In this document: piece by piece, positions 29,117 through 35,989 of the stretch | How positions within the stretch are numbered: position 1 is the stretch's first letter | Layout of the letters: each line of letters starts with the position of its first letter | IMG/VR virus record: IMGVR_UViG_3300042480_000846 | Coordinates: 1-39,439 of that record | Length of the DNA stretch: 39,439 nucleotides | Reading direction: 5' to 3' (one strand) | Source of the DNA: a virus | Notes under the pieces: generated by a model | Seen by the model: the letters and a program-made list of their open reading frames with translations, nothing else | What the model was told of the DNA's origin: nothing | Database searches by the model: none | Program-made: the position numbers and the translations under genes

Positions 29117-30651
29117 CGACCGACGACTTGGCCAATCCGCTCTGGCGGTTGCGGAACCTCTACCACATCAAGCAGGCGAGCGACGGGCGGATCATCAAGT
29201 TTGCGCCGAGGCCGGAGCAGCAGCGGGTCTACGACATGCTTTTCAAGGAGGGCGTCAAGCGCCTCATTATCTTGAAGGCCCGCCGTCTGGGCATGTCCAC
29301 CGCGCTCGACGTCCTGCTGACCGACCAGATGCTGTGGAACGCTGGCACACAATGCTCGTTGGTCGATCAGACCGCGGCGGATGCCGAGCGCAAGTTGGCG
29401 ACGATTGCCAAGGTCGCCTTGGACAACCTCCCTCCGGTTGCCTTGCAGTGCATTGAGAAGGTGCGCGACTCCGGTTCGATCCTTGAGGTCAGCGTGGCCG
29501 GTGAGGCCGCGTCGTCGTTCTTTGCGGGCCTGCGAGCGCGCGGCGGCACCAACAACTGGCTTCACCTCTCCGAGTGGGGAGTTATCCAAGCGGACGACCC
29601 GCGGCGCAGTGAGGAAATTCTGACCGGCGCGATCCCGTCCGCGGAGCATGGCCGGATCATCATCGAAACCACTTGGAAAGGCGGGCGAGGGGGCCACTTG
29701 TGGGACATCGTCAAGGGTGCTTTGGAGACGCCGGAAGCGGCCAAGACGGACAAGGATTGGCGCGTGGTCTTCTTTCCGTGGTGGAAAGACCCGACCTATG
29801 TGGTCGAGGGCGATGTGTCCACGATCAGTCCAGCGATCAGTCAATACTTGGACAACATGGAGCAGACGACCGGCCACACGTTCAGCCCGCAACAGCGCCT
29901 GTGGTATGACCGGCAGTCCCGCGACTTGGGTTTGTTTATTTTTAGAGAATTTCCCACCACCTTGGACGAGTGCTTCAAGTCGCCGGTCGAGGGCGCGATC
30001 TATGCGGGCGAACTGGACAAGCTCCGCGCCTCCGGTGCGATTAGTGCGTTTAAGACCGACAACTCGACTTTGGTGCATACCGCGTGGGATCTGGGCAGTC
30101 CGGTCAATACGGTCGTTTGGTATTTCCAAGTGATCGGCGGCAACGAGATCCGCGTGATCGATTGCGACATGGATCTGGACATGACGCCTGTCCAGCGCGT
30201 CGGTCACATGCTGGCCAAGGGATACAGCTACGGAGCGCACTTCCTGCCCCACGATGCCGCGGCGACAAGGACAAGTGGCAAGGCTGACGCCCAAGTGTAT
30301 ACCGAAGCCGGTCTGGCCAATGTGCGCGTCCTGCCGCGGACGCATGACATCTGGATTGGCATCAATGCCTGCCTGCAAATGTTCCCGCGGTTCTCGTTCC
30401 GCCTGCCTGCCTGCGAGCGTGGCTTGGACGCACTGGCCAACTACGCCTACAAGCGCAGCAGCGCGACCGGCATTGTGGTCAACGAGCCAGTCCACAACTG
30501 GGCCAGCCATGCCGCGGACGCGCTCCGCATGATAGCCGAGGCCGAGATGGCGGGCATGCTCAAGACCGGCTTCGCCAAGCCGCGCCCGACCGTAGTGACA
30601 ACCGGCATCCGCGAACTCGACTTTACCCGCAGGACAATCGTGAGACGATGA
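29113..30651 (+). CDS. Terminase large subunit
   Basis: A 512-residue packaging motor. The Walker A-like loop is K55-ARRLGMS-T63, and the Walker B-like region is WLHLSEWG with E154. The C-terminal RNase-H-like nuclease has HTAWDLGSP, VIDCDMDLDM and LPHDAAATRTSGK, the three acidic positions expected. It cuts and pumps DNA into proheads with the small subunit and portal. The start is GTG, overlapping the small subunit. The stop overlaps the next ATG (ATGA). The packaging strategy (headful or cos) cannot be told from this sequence alone. Confidence 0.92.
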   Translation: MTTDDLANPLWRLRNLYHIKQASDGRIIKFAPRPEQQRVYDMLFKEGVKRLIILKARRLGMSTALDVLLTDQMLWNAGTQCSLVDQTAADAERKLATIAKVALDNLPPVALQCIEKVRDSGSILEVSVAGEAASSFFAGLRARGGTNNWLHLSEWGVIQADDPRRSEEILTGAIPSAEHGRIIIETTWKGGRGGHLWDIVKGALETPEAAKTDKDWRVVFFPWWKDPTYVVEGDVSTISPAISQYLDNMEQTTGHTFSPQQRLWYDRQSRDLGLFIFREFPTTLDECFKSPVEGAIYAGELDKLRASGAISAFKTDNSTLVHTAWDLGSPVNTVVWYFQVIGGNEIRVIDCDMDLDMTPVQRVGHMLAKGYSYGAHFLPHDAAATRTSGKADAQVYTEAGLANVRVLPRTHDIWIGINACLQMFPRFSFRLPACERGLDALANYAYKRSSATGIVVNEPVHNWASHAADALRMIAEAEMAGMLKTGFAKPRPTVVTTGIRELDFTRRTIVRR

Positions 30652-31037
30652 CGCCCATCGAAAAGTGCAAGATGCTTTACACCGCGGATTCCCCGCGGAC
30701 GTTTGAAGAAGACATGCTCGCGCACTTGGCGCATGGCTGTTTTTTCTCGACGCCGGAGTATGTGATGATGGCGCGTCCGGTGTGCAGTGCGGCCCCGCAG
30801 GAGATGATCAACGACGTCTGGTGTGGCTTCCAGCGCAAGGACTGGGACGCATGGTATGTCTACGCTTTCGCCTTGGCCGACGACCAAGGCTTGCAGGGTT
30901 TAGTCAAAAAACTATTGCGCCACATTCCGTTTTATCTTCCGCTCATCGCATGGGAGAGGAGTGGCCATCCGCTGACTTTCTTTTCGACCGACAAACTCAT
31001 CCAAAAATATGCGAAACTATCACTCGTCCAAGATTGA
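30648..31037 (+). CDS. Unknown protein between terminase and portal
   Basis: A 129-residue protein, helical and Trp/Phe-rich (TPIEKCKMLYTADSPRTFEE, DAWYVYAFALADDQGLQGLV). No family recognised. A copy of the dispersed motif (30896) encodes its GLVK. It overlaps the previous gene by four bases and the next by 29. Confidence 0.6.
   Translation: MTPIEKCKMLYTADSPRTFEEDMLAHLAHGCFFSTPEYVMMARPVCSAAPQEMINDVWCGFQRKDWDAWYVYAFALADDQGLQGLVKKLLRHIPFYLPLIAWERSGHPLTFFSTDKLIQKYAKLSLVQD
30896..30909 (+). repeat. Dispersed GGTTTAGTCAAA motif, copy 8 (inside CDS)
   Basis: GGGTTTAGTCAAAA inside the 129-residue ORF, read as Gly-Leu-Val-Lys with TTA. Confidence 0.85.
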
Positions 31038-31302
31038 CCTAACGTGCCGCTGCCACTTCGGTGGTGGAGCCAAGACGCCTCCCGCGCCTCCGGCCATGCC
31101 TGCGTTCCAAGCGCCCCCGCTTCCGCCCCCACCGCCACCGCCGCCACCGCCACCGGAGGCCCAGACGATGGGAGCCAGTGACGCCGCCAACATGCAGCGC
31201 AACGCCGCGGCCCGTCGTTCCGGTTTTCGCAAGTCGATCCTCGCGGGCGAAACCGGCGGCTACGTCAATCCGGCCACCGGAGCCAACAGCCTCCTTGGCT
31301 AA
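31009..31302 (+). CDS. Proline-rich small virion-associated protein
   Basis: A 97-residue protein with a polyproline run (about residues 37-49) after a Gly- and Pro-rich segment, then AQTMGASDAANMQRNAAARR and a C-terminal GFRKSILAGETGGYVNPATG. Small proteins of this design, with Pro-rich N-termini and a GG-Y/F-NPATG-type end, are common just before or after phage portals. Their role is unknown. It overlaps the previous ORF by 29 bases, so the start could be further in. Confidence 0.6.
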   Translation: MRNYHSSKIDLTCRCHFGGGAKTPPAPPAMPAFQAPPLPPPPPPPPPPPEAQTMGASDAANMQRNAAARRSGFRKSILAGETGGYVNPATGANSLLG

Positions 31303-31305
31303 TGG

Positions 31306-31389
31306 ATGGAGCTAACCTTCCATCTGGCCGTCTTCGCGGTGGGCATTGTCCTGCTGATTACCGCGGTTAACGACCCCGACATGTGGTAA
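31306..31389 (+). CDS. 27-residue membrane peptide upstream of portal
   Basis: MELTFHLAVFAVGIVLLITA plus VNDPDMW: a single hydrophobic segment. Its stop shares one base with the portal ATG (TAATG at 31387-31391), and it starts four bases after the previous stop, so it fills the gap exactly. A translated leader peptide coupled to the portal gene is plausible. Confidence 0.5.
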   Translation: MELTFHLAVFAVGIVLLITAVNDPDMW

Positions 31390-33077
31390 TGAAAGACAAC
31401 GTCCAACTCGCTGACTGGGTGCTTGCCCGCAACCAAGACTTGGGTTCCGAGCGGGCCTCATGGGACACGCACTGGCAGGAGTTGGCCGAGTATTTCCTGC
31501 CGCGCAAAGCCGAGATCAGCGCCAAGCGGTCAGTGCCGGATAGCTCGCGCTACGATGTCCTTTTCGATACCTCTGCCGTCCAAGCCGCGGCCACGCTGGC
31601 CAATGGGCAACTGGCCTACATTACGCCCGCTGACAGCCGGTGGTTTGTCTACGAGCCGCCCAAGGGTGTCAACAGCGACAAGGCCAAGCAGTGGTATGCG
31701 AAGTGTTCCGAGATGACCCAGTTGCTCTTGGCCACCAGCAACCTTTATACGGAAGTGCATGAGTTGTATTACGACGACTCCGTCTTCGGCACCTACTGCA
31801 TGTTCGTTGAGGCAGGAATGTCGCACCCGCTCGTCTTCCACAAGTTTGACATCGGCACCTACAGCTTGGCCGAGAACGACGAGGGTCTGATCGACACCGT
31901 GTTCCGCGAACTGGAACTGACCGTGCTGCAAGCCGCGGACAAGTTTGGCGAAGACAACCTTGCGCCCGCCATGCAGAAGAAGCTGGCCGAGATCCGGCGC
32001 ACCGGCAAGGGCGGCACCGTCAAGCATCGCTTCGTTCATGCCCTCTACAAGCGCGAGGACGGCGACCGCGACCGGAACAAGGCCGACGGCCCGAACAAGC
32101 CTTGGGCGTCGGTCTACGTTGACCAGAGCAACAAGCATGTCTGCCGCAACTCCGGTTACGACGAGAAACCCTTCTTCGCCGGTCGCCACGTTAAAAGCCA
32201 GCAGGGCGTCTACGGCGTCAGTCCCGCATGGATGGCGCTACCCGAAGCCCGCCAACTCAATTTTTTGGCCAAACAGCTTGACGCCCTCTCCGAGATCAAA
32301 GCGTTCCCTCGTCTCCTCATGCCAGCTACGCACGAAGGGGAAGTCGATTTGCGCTCTGGGGGCGTCACTTATTACGACCCGACGCAACCCAACGCTTTGC
32401 CGCAGGAATGGGCCACTGCTGGTGACTATTCCATCGGACTCGACCGCGAGGCCCGCAAGACCAACGCGATCAACACCGCGATGCATGTGGACATGTTCCG
32501 CATGTTTGCTTCGATGGAGCGCACCAACATGACCGCGACCGAAGTGGCCGAGCGGGCCAGTGAAAAGCTGGTGCAGTTTTCCCCCTCGTTCACCCGCAAG
32601 ACGACCGAGTTGCTTTCGCCCATGCTGCGCGGAGTCTTTGGGATTCTTATCCGCAACGGCCATTTCCCCCCGCCGCCGCAGGACGCGATCCAGATGGACG
32701 CGATGGGCCAGCCCATGCTGCCGGAGCCGGAGGTCAGCTACGTCAGCAAGGTCGCGCTCGCCATCCGCGCCATGCACAACCTTTCCTTGGCAAGGACAAT
32801 GGAGCGCAACGCGATCATCGCGCAAGTGCGACCGGAGGTACTCGACAACTTCAAGTGGGACGTCATCGCCCGCGAAACCGCCCGCAACGACGGACTGCCT
32901 GCCGACTGGCTGGCCGAAGAGGACGAGGTCGAGGAGGCCCGCGCCGCCCGCGCACAGGCACAGGCCCAGATGCAGCAGCAGCAGGAGATGCTCACGATGG
33001 CCGAGGCCGCAGGCAAAGCCGGTAGCGTCAAGCAGGATTCCGCTTTGGGACGACTGATGAACCAAGCCACCGCATGA
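31389..33077 (+). CDS. Portal protein (head-tail connector, T7 gp8-like)
   Basis: A 562-residue portal, close to T7 gp8 (536). It forms the ring through which DNA enters and leaves. Family-like parts are: TLANGQLAYITPADSRWFVY near residue 75, FGTYCMFVEAG near 130, the VYGVSPAWMALPEARQLNFL to LAKQLDALSEIKAFPRLLMP stretch, and MTATEVAERASEKLVQFSP, a typical portal helix. The C-terminus is Gln/Ala-rich (AQAQAQMQQQQEMLTMAEAA). The ATG at 31389 was chosen over GTG 31383 because it overlaps the upstream peptide stop. The stop overlaps the next start by four bases. Confidence 0.88.
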   Translation: MKDNVQLADWVLARNQDLGSERASWDTHWQELAEYFLPRKAEISAKRSVPDSSRYDVLFDTSAVQAAATLANGQLAYITPADSRWFVYEPPKGVNSDKAKQWYAKCSEMTQLLLATSNLYTEVHELYYDDSVFGTYCMFVEAGMSHPLVFHKFDIGTYSLAENDEGLIDTVFRELELTVLQAADKFGEDNLAPAMQKKLAEIRRTGKGGTVKHRFVHALYKREDGDRDRNKADGPNKPWASVYVDQSNKHVCRNSGYDEKPFFAGRHVKSQQGVYGVSPAWMALPEARQLNFLAKQLDALSEIKAFPRLLMPATHEGEVDLRSGGVTYYDPTQPNALPQEWATAGDYSIGLDREARKTNAINTAMHVDMFRMFASMERTNMTATEVAERASEKLVQFSPSFTRKTTELLSPMLRGVFGILIRNGHFPPPPQDAIQMDAMGQPMLPEPEVSYVSKVALAIRAMHNLSLARTMERNAIIAQVRPEVLDNFKWDVIARETARNDGLPADWLAEEDEVEEARAARAQAQAQMQQQQEMLTMAEAAGKAGSVKQDSALGRLMNQATA

Positions 33078-33364
33078 CCACCGACAAAGAACTGGAGCGC
33101 AGCAAGTCGCTTCAGCGCATCAACAACGCTTACCACCGATGCTTCGACAACGAAGACGGGCAAGTCGTCTTGGACAACCTCCGCGCCTACTTCCGCATGA
33201 ACCGGCCCGCTTTTGAACGCACGCTGGGACGTCCGTTTGATCCGATTGCCGCCGCGGTGCGGGACGGCCAGCGCGAGGTGATTCTTTTCGTCGAACACAA
33301 ACTTTCCCTGCCCGTCGTCGGTGATGCCGACGTCGAGCGTCCAACCACCGAAGTCCTCCGCTAA
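33074..33364 (+). CDS. Small structural-cluster protein (Bbp19-like)
   Basis: A 96-residue protein. The pattern YHRCFDNEDGQVVLDNLRAY then AAAVRDGQREVILFVEHKLS matches small phage proteins known as Bbp19-like, encoded between portal and scaffold in podophages such as BPP-1. Their function is unknown. The last residues include an alternative-looking tail (DVERPTTEVLR). The gene follows the portal with an ATGA overlap and precedes the 38-base gap with a dispersed motif. Confidence 0.68.
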   Translation: MTTDKELERSKSLQRINNAYHRCFDNEDGQVVLDNLRAYFRMNRPAFERTLGRPFDPIAAAVRDGQREVILFVEHKLSLPVVGDADVERPTTEVLR

Positions 33365-33368
33365 ACGC

Positions 33369-33382
33369 GGTTTAGTCAAAAC
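33369..33382 (+). repeat. Dispersed GGTTTAGTCAAA motif, copy 9
   Basis: GGTTTAGTCAAAAC in the short gap between the Bbp19-like and scaffold genes, 20 bases before the scaffold ATG. Confidence 0.9.
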
Positions 33383-33402
33383 ACCAACCAACCAACACCA
33401 CC

Positions 33403-34278
33403 ATGATCGATGCAACCACCACCTCCGAAACCAGCACCACCGCGGACAGCGCCGCTGTTCCCGCGTCCACCGCACCCGCTGCTAACACCAGCGTCACAAC
33501 CGAAGGGACACTCCTTTCCGGTGCGCCTGCCAGCGTTACCGACGCGCCCGCCGCACCGCCAGCCGTAGGCGAAAAGCCCGAATGGCTGGAGGCCAAGTTC
33601 TGGACAGACAAAGGCCCGAACGTCGAAGCGCTGGCCAAAAGCTACGAGGTCGCCCAACGCGCCTTGGGCCGCAAAGCCCAAGCCGTTGTTCCGCCGACCG
33701 AGAAGTCCACGCCGGAAGAAGTGGCCGAATACCGCAAGGCGCTGGGCGTTCCCGAATCGCCCGAAGCCTACAACCTCAAGCCGGAGCAACTGCCGGAAGG
33801 GGTTACATGGGATGACAACGTGGCCAAGCGTGCCGCGGAACTGGCCCACAAGCACCACATTCCTGCCGCCGCGATGCAGGAGTTTATGAAGTTCGACATG
33901 GAGCGGGCCGCGCTGATGAACCAAGCCGCGGCCAACATGATCGAAGAGCAGTTGCAGCAAGGCCGCAGCGAATTGGAGCGGGTCTGGGGCGACAAGATGC
34001 CGGAAAAAATCGAACTGGCCCGCCGCGCCGCGGTGACCGCCGGAGTCGATCCGACCAGCCAAGGCTTCGTCGATCCGCAAGTGGTCAAGGCCATCGTCAA
34101 CCTCGCGGAGAAGCTCTCCGACGACAAGCTGGTGGCCGGTGACCAGACGGGGCCAAGCAGCACCCGCGCTCGCGCCCGCGACATTATGACCAACCAGTCG
34201 AACCCGCTTTACACCAAGTATCAAGAGGGTGACGCCGAAGTGGTCGATCAAGTGCGCCGGATGCTGACCAGCGCCTGA
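33403..34278 (+). CDS. Scaffolding protein (T7 gp9-like)
   Basis: A 291-residue acidic protein (T7 gp9: 307). The first 60 residues are Thr/Ser/Ala/Pro-rich and disordered. The rest is helical with WLEAKFWTDKGPNVEALAKS, KALGVPESPEAYNLKPEQLP, and an IEEQLQQGRSELERVWGDKM coil, patterns typical of T7-like scaffolds. It shapes the prohead and is lost on DNA packaging. The basic, positively charged C-terminal region usually binds the capsid. Position before the capsid gene fits, although four genes intervene. Confidence 0.82.
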   Translation: MIDATTTSETSTTADSAAVPASTAPAANTSVTTEGTLLSGAPASVTDAPAAPPAVGEKPEWLEAKFWTDKGPNVEALAKSYEVAQRALGRKAQAVVPPTEKSTPEEVAEYRKALGVPESPEAYNLKPEQLPEGVTWDDNVAKRAAELAHKHHIPAAAMQEFMKFDMERAALMNQAAANMIEEQLQQGRSELERVWGDKMPEKIELARRAAVTAGVDPTSQGFVDPQVVKAIVNLAEKLSDDKLVAGDQTGPSSTRARARDIMTNQSNPLYTKYQEGDAEVVDQVRRMLTSA

Positions 34279-34300
34279 TCGTCTCAACAATCGGCTCATC

Positions 34301-35041
34301 ATGGCCAACAAAACCAAGGGCTGGCAGAAGTTTCTGGCCTGCACATGCACGCATGGCAGCGAAGCCGACCCGCGTGCGCTGGACGCCATCCTGCGATTGC
34401 GAGAGGCGTGGAAGCCGGACTTTGTCCTGCATCTTGGCGATGCCATCGATGCCCGCGCCCTGCGCTCCGGCGCTCGCAAGGACAGCGACAGCGCCGACCA
34501 CGGGGCCGATTTGGCCGACGACCTCATGCAAGGACTGGCTTTCCTGCGCGAGTTAAAACCGAACGTCTACCTGTTTGGAAACCACGAAAGTCGATTGACC
34601 GAACTGGCCCACAGTCCCAACGCGGTTTTGTCCTACGCGGCCAGCAGCGTCTTGTCCCGCATTGAAGACGAGATGGGCAAGCTCAAGTGCCAGATCGTTC
34701 CCTACGCGGGCGTCCACAAGAGCGGCATGTTCATGCTGGGCGACACCGGATTCACCCACGGAGCGATGTACAACGTGTCGGCAGCGCGGGACACCGCGGA
34801 AATGGTGGGCCATTCGGTGGTCATGGGCCACACCCACCGCGTGGCGATGGAGAGCGCCCGCATACACAACCGCGCCATCGGCTACAACATCGGGTGCGGG
34901 ATCAAGCTCGACATTGGGTATTCGGCCATCCGGCGGCAAACGCTGGGATGGCGACATGCCGCGTGTTTCGGGTCGTTCAATGGCACCAACTGCAACGTGA
35001 ACATCGCGGTCTTCGACCCGCACTACCAGTTGCCGCTATGA
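34301..35041 (+). CDS. Metallophosphoesterase (calcineurin-like)
   Basis: A 246-residue predicted phosphatase or nuclease. The metal-binding motifs are in order: CTHGS near residue 16, LHLGDAIDA near 46, LFGNHESRL near 90, and VVMGHTHRVA near 178. These are the classical two-metal residues (D, H, N, H). The substrate is unknown: candidates are cyclic nucleotides, phosphoproteins or DNA. Placement between scaffold and capsid, where a morphogenesis gene would be expected, is unusual, so it is probably an accessory insertion. It overlaps the next gene by four bases. Confidence 0.85.
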   Translation: MANKTKGWQKFLACTCTHGSEADPRALDAILRLREAWKPDFVLHLGDAIDARALRSGARKDSDSADHGADLADDLMQGLAFLRELKPNVYLFGNHESRLTELAHSPNAVLSYAASSVLSRIEDEMGKLKCQIVPYAGVHKSGMFMLGDTGFTHGAMYNVSAARDTAEMVGHSVVMGHTHRVAMESARIHNRAIGYNIGCGIKLDIGYSAIRRQTLGWRHAACFGSFNGTNCNVNIAVFDPHYQLPL

Positions 35042-35289
35042 AGCAGACCAAAGCCGACAAACAACTGGCCCAATGGTGCCAAGCCCTGTCGCAACCCACC
35101 ACGCCGGTCGAGGAGGTGCCGGAGGGCTGGTATACAATCAAGCAACTGGCCAAGGCCCGCGGACGCAGCGAGTGCATTACCAGCGAGCAAGTGCGCCGGA
35201 TGATCGACCAAGGGATGTGCGAAAAGCGCAACTTTACCATCCGCCTTTCCGAGCGCGTCCGTCCCGTTTCCCACTACCGACTCAAATGA
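35038..35289 (+). CDS. Small helix-turn-helix-like protein
   Basis: An 83-residue basic protein. EGWYTIKQLAKARGRSECIT and SEQVRRMIDQGMCEKRNFTI resemble an excisionase/MerR-type winged helix, with a final beta strand (RPVSHYRLK). It may bind DNA, and is one of several candidates for the missing repressor. It lies in the accessory group (phosphoesterase, this, HExxH protein, membrane protein) and overlaps both neighbours by four bases. Confidence 0.6.
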   Translation: MKQTKADKQLAQWCQALSQPTTPVEEVPEGWYTIKQLAKARGRSECITSEQVRRMIDQGMCEKRNFTIRLSERVRPVSHYRLK

Positions 35290-35576
35290 GCCGCCGCATC
35301 CCCACCAAGCGCGTGTCCATCGACGGCAAGCCGTGGCGGGTCAAGATCCAGCGCCCGCCCGCCCGCGAAGCCTACGATGGCCTGTGCGTGAAGGACGACC
35401 GGACGATCTACATCCACCCCGACGCCATCACCCACAGAGGTATCGAACTGGCCTGCCACGAAATCGTCCATGCCCGTCTCTTCGATTTGGACGAGGAGTG
35501 CGTGGACGAGATCGGGCGTCTGGTCAGCGAGGTGTGCAACTGGCTGGCGCGGCACAACGACGGAATTATTTCGTGA
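35286..35576 (+). CDS. Small HExxH protein, putative zinc metallopeptidase
   Basis: A 96-residue protein with HEIVHARLFDLDEECVDEIG, the HExxH zinc signature of metallopeptidases, with two acidic residues downstream as possible third ligands (ImmA/M78-like shape). The N-terminal part (KPWRVKIQRPPAREAYDGLC, DDRTIYIHPDA) gives the strand that precedes the zinc helix. In temperate elements ImmA-type proteases cleave repressors; here the target is unknown. It starts inside the stop of the HTH gene, so the two are co-expressed. Confidence 0.68.
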   Translation: MSRRIPTKRVSIDGKPWRVKIQRPPAREAYDGLCVKDDRTIYIHPDAITHRGIELACHEIVHARLFDLDEECVDEIGRLVSEVCNWLARHNDGIIS

Positions 35577-35719
35577 CCTTCTGGCCGCTCCTCGCCTGCA
35601 CCCTGCTTTACTTTGCCACCGCGGTAGGGTGGTGGAGGCAGGGTGATCCGGCGATGGCCGTCATTTTCTTTTTCTACGGATGTGCCAACGGCGGATTTTT
35701 GTGGGCGGCGTTGCGCTGA
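35573..35719 (+). CDS. Small membrane protein
   Basis: A 48-residue, two-segment membrane protein (FWPLLACTLLYFATAVGWWR and AMAVIFFFYGCANGGFLWAA). It starts at GTG overlapping the previous stop (GTGA). Function unknown. It is the last gene before the capsid leader. Confidence 0.6.
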   Translation: MTFWPLLACTLLYFATAVGWWRQGDPAMAVIFFFYGCANGGFLWAALR

Positions 35720-35779
35720 AATTTCGACACGTTGTGTATACCAAGCGGCGTTTTGCTATGCACAAACACCCGAAACTTT

Positions 35780-35793
35780 TTTTGACTAAACCC
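35780..35793 (-). repeat. Dispersed GGTTTAGTCAAA motif, copy 10
   Basis: TTTTGACTAAACCC in the capsid leader, reverse orientation, directly followed by a 6-base-arm hairpin. Confidence 0.9.
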
Positions 35794-35960
35794 TTGCGCC
35801 ACTTCCGGCGCAGCGCAATTCTCGCACCAAGTTAGGCAGTATACTCCTTGTGGAGCCTGTCCAACGCGCACAGCCCAAGGCCGACGACCCTCCAGTGGAG
35901 GAATATCGGTAGCGCCGAGGACACCACAACCAATCAACCCGACAAGGCCCGCAATAACGT

Positions 35961-35976
35961 GGGTTTAGTCAAAACC
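35961..35976 (+). repeat. Dispersed GGTTTAGTCAAA motif, copy 11
   Basis: GGGTTTAGTCAAAACC, the longest form, 13 bases before the capsid ATG at 35990. Its end abuts the Shine-Dalgarno sequence. Confidence 0.92.
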
Positions 35977-35989
35977 AAAGGAGTTAGTT

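Larger units (their letters stand above)
35720..35989. promoter_or_regulatory. Major-capsid leader region with hairpins, motifs and possible promoter
   Basis: A 270-base gap before the capsid gene, the largest in the window. It holds two copies of the dispersed motif in opposite orientations (35780-35793 reverse, 35961-35976 forward), the hairpin TGCGCC-ACTTCC-GGCGCA (35794-35811), the hairpin CCTCC-AGT-GGAGG (35889-35901), and TATACT (35840-35845) as a -10-like box without a clear -35. A strong Shine-Dalgarno sequence (AAAGGAG) precedes the capsid ATG. It probably is the late promoter/leader for capsid expression. Confidence 0.6.

Noticed and set aside
35794-35811. TGCGCC...GGCGCA hairpin as an intrinsic terminator
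   Set aside because: There is no T-run after the stem on either strand.
35850-35912. Short GTG-initiated ORF (20 residues) in the capsid leader
   Set aside because: It lacks a ribosome-binding site and any recognisable protein pattern; the hairpins in the same stretch explain it better.
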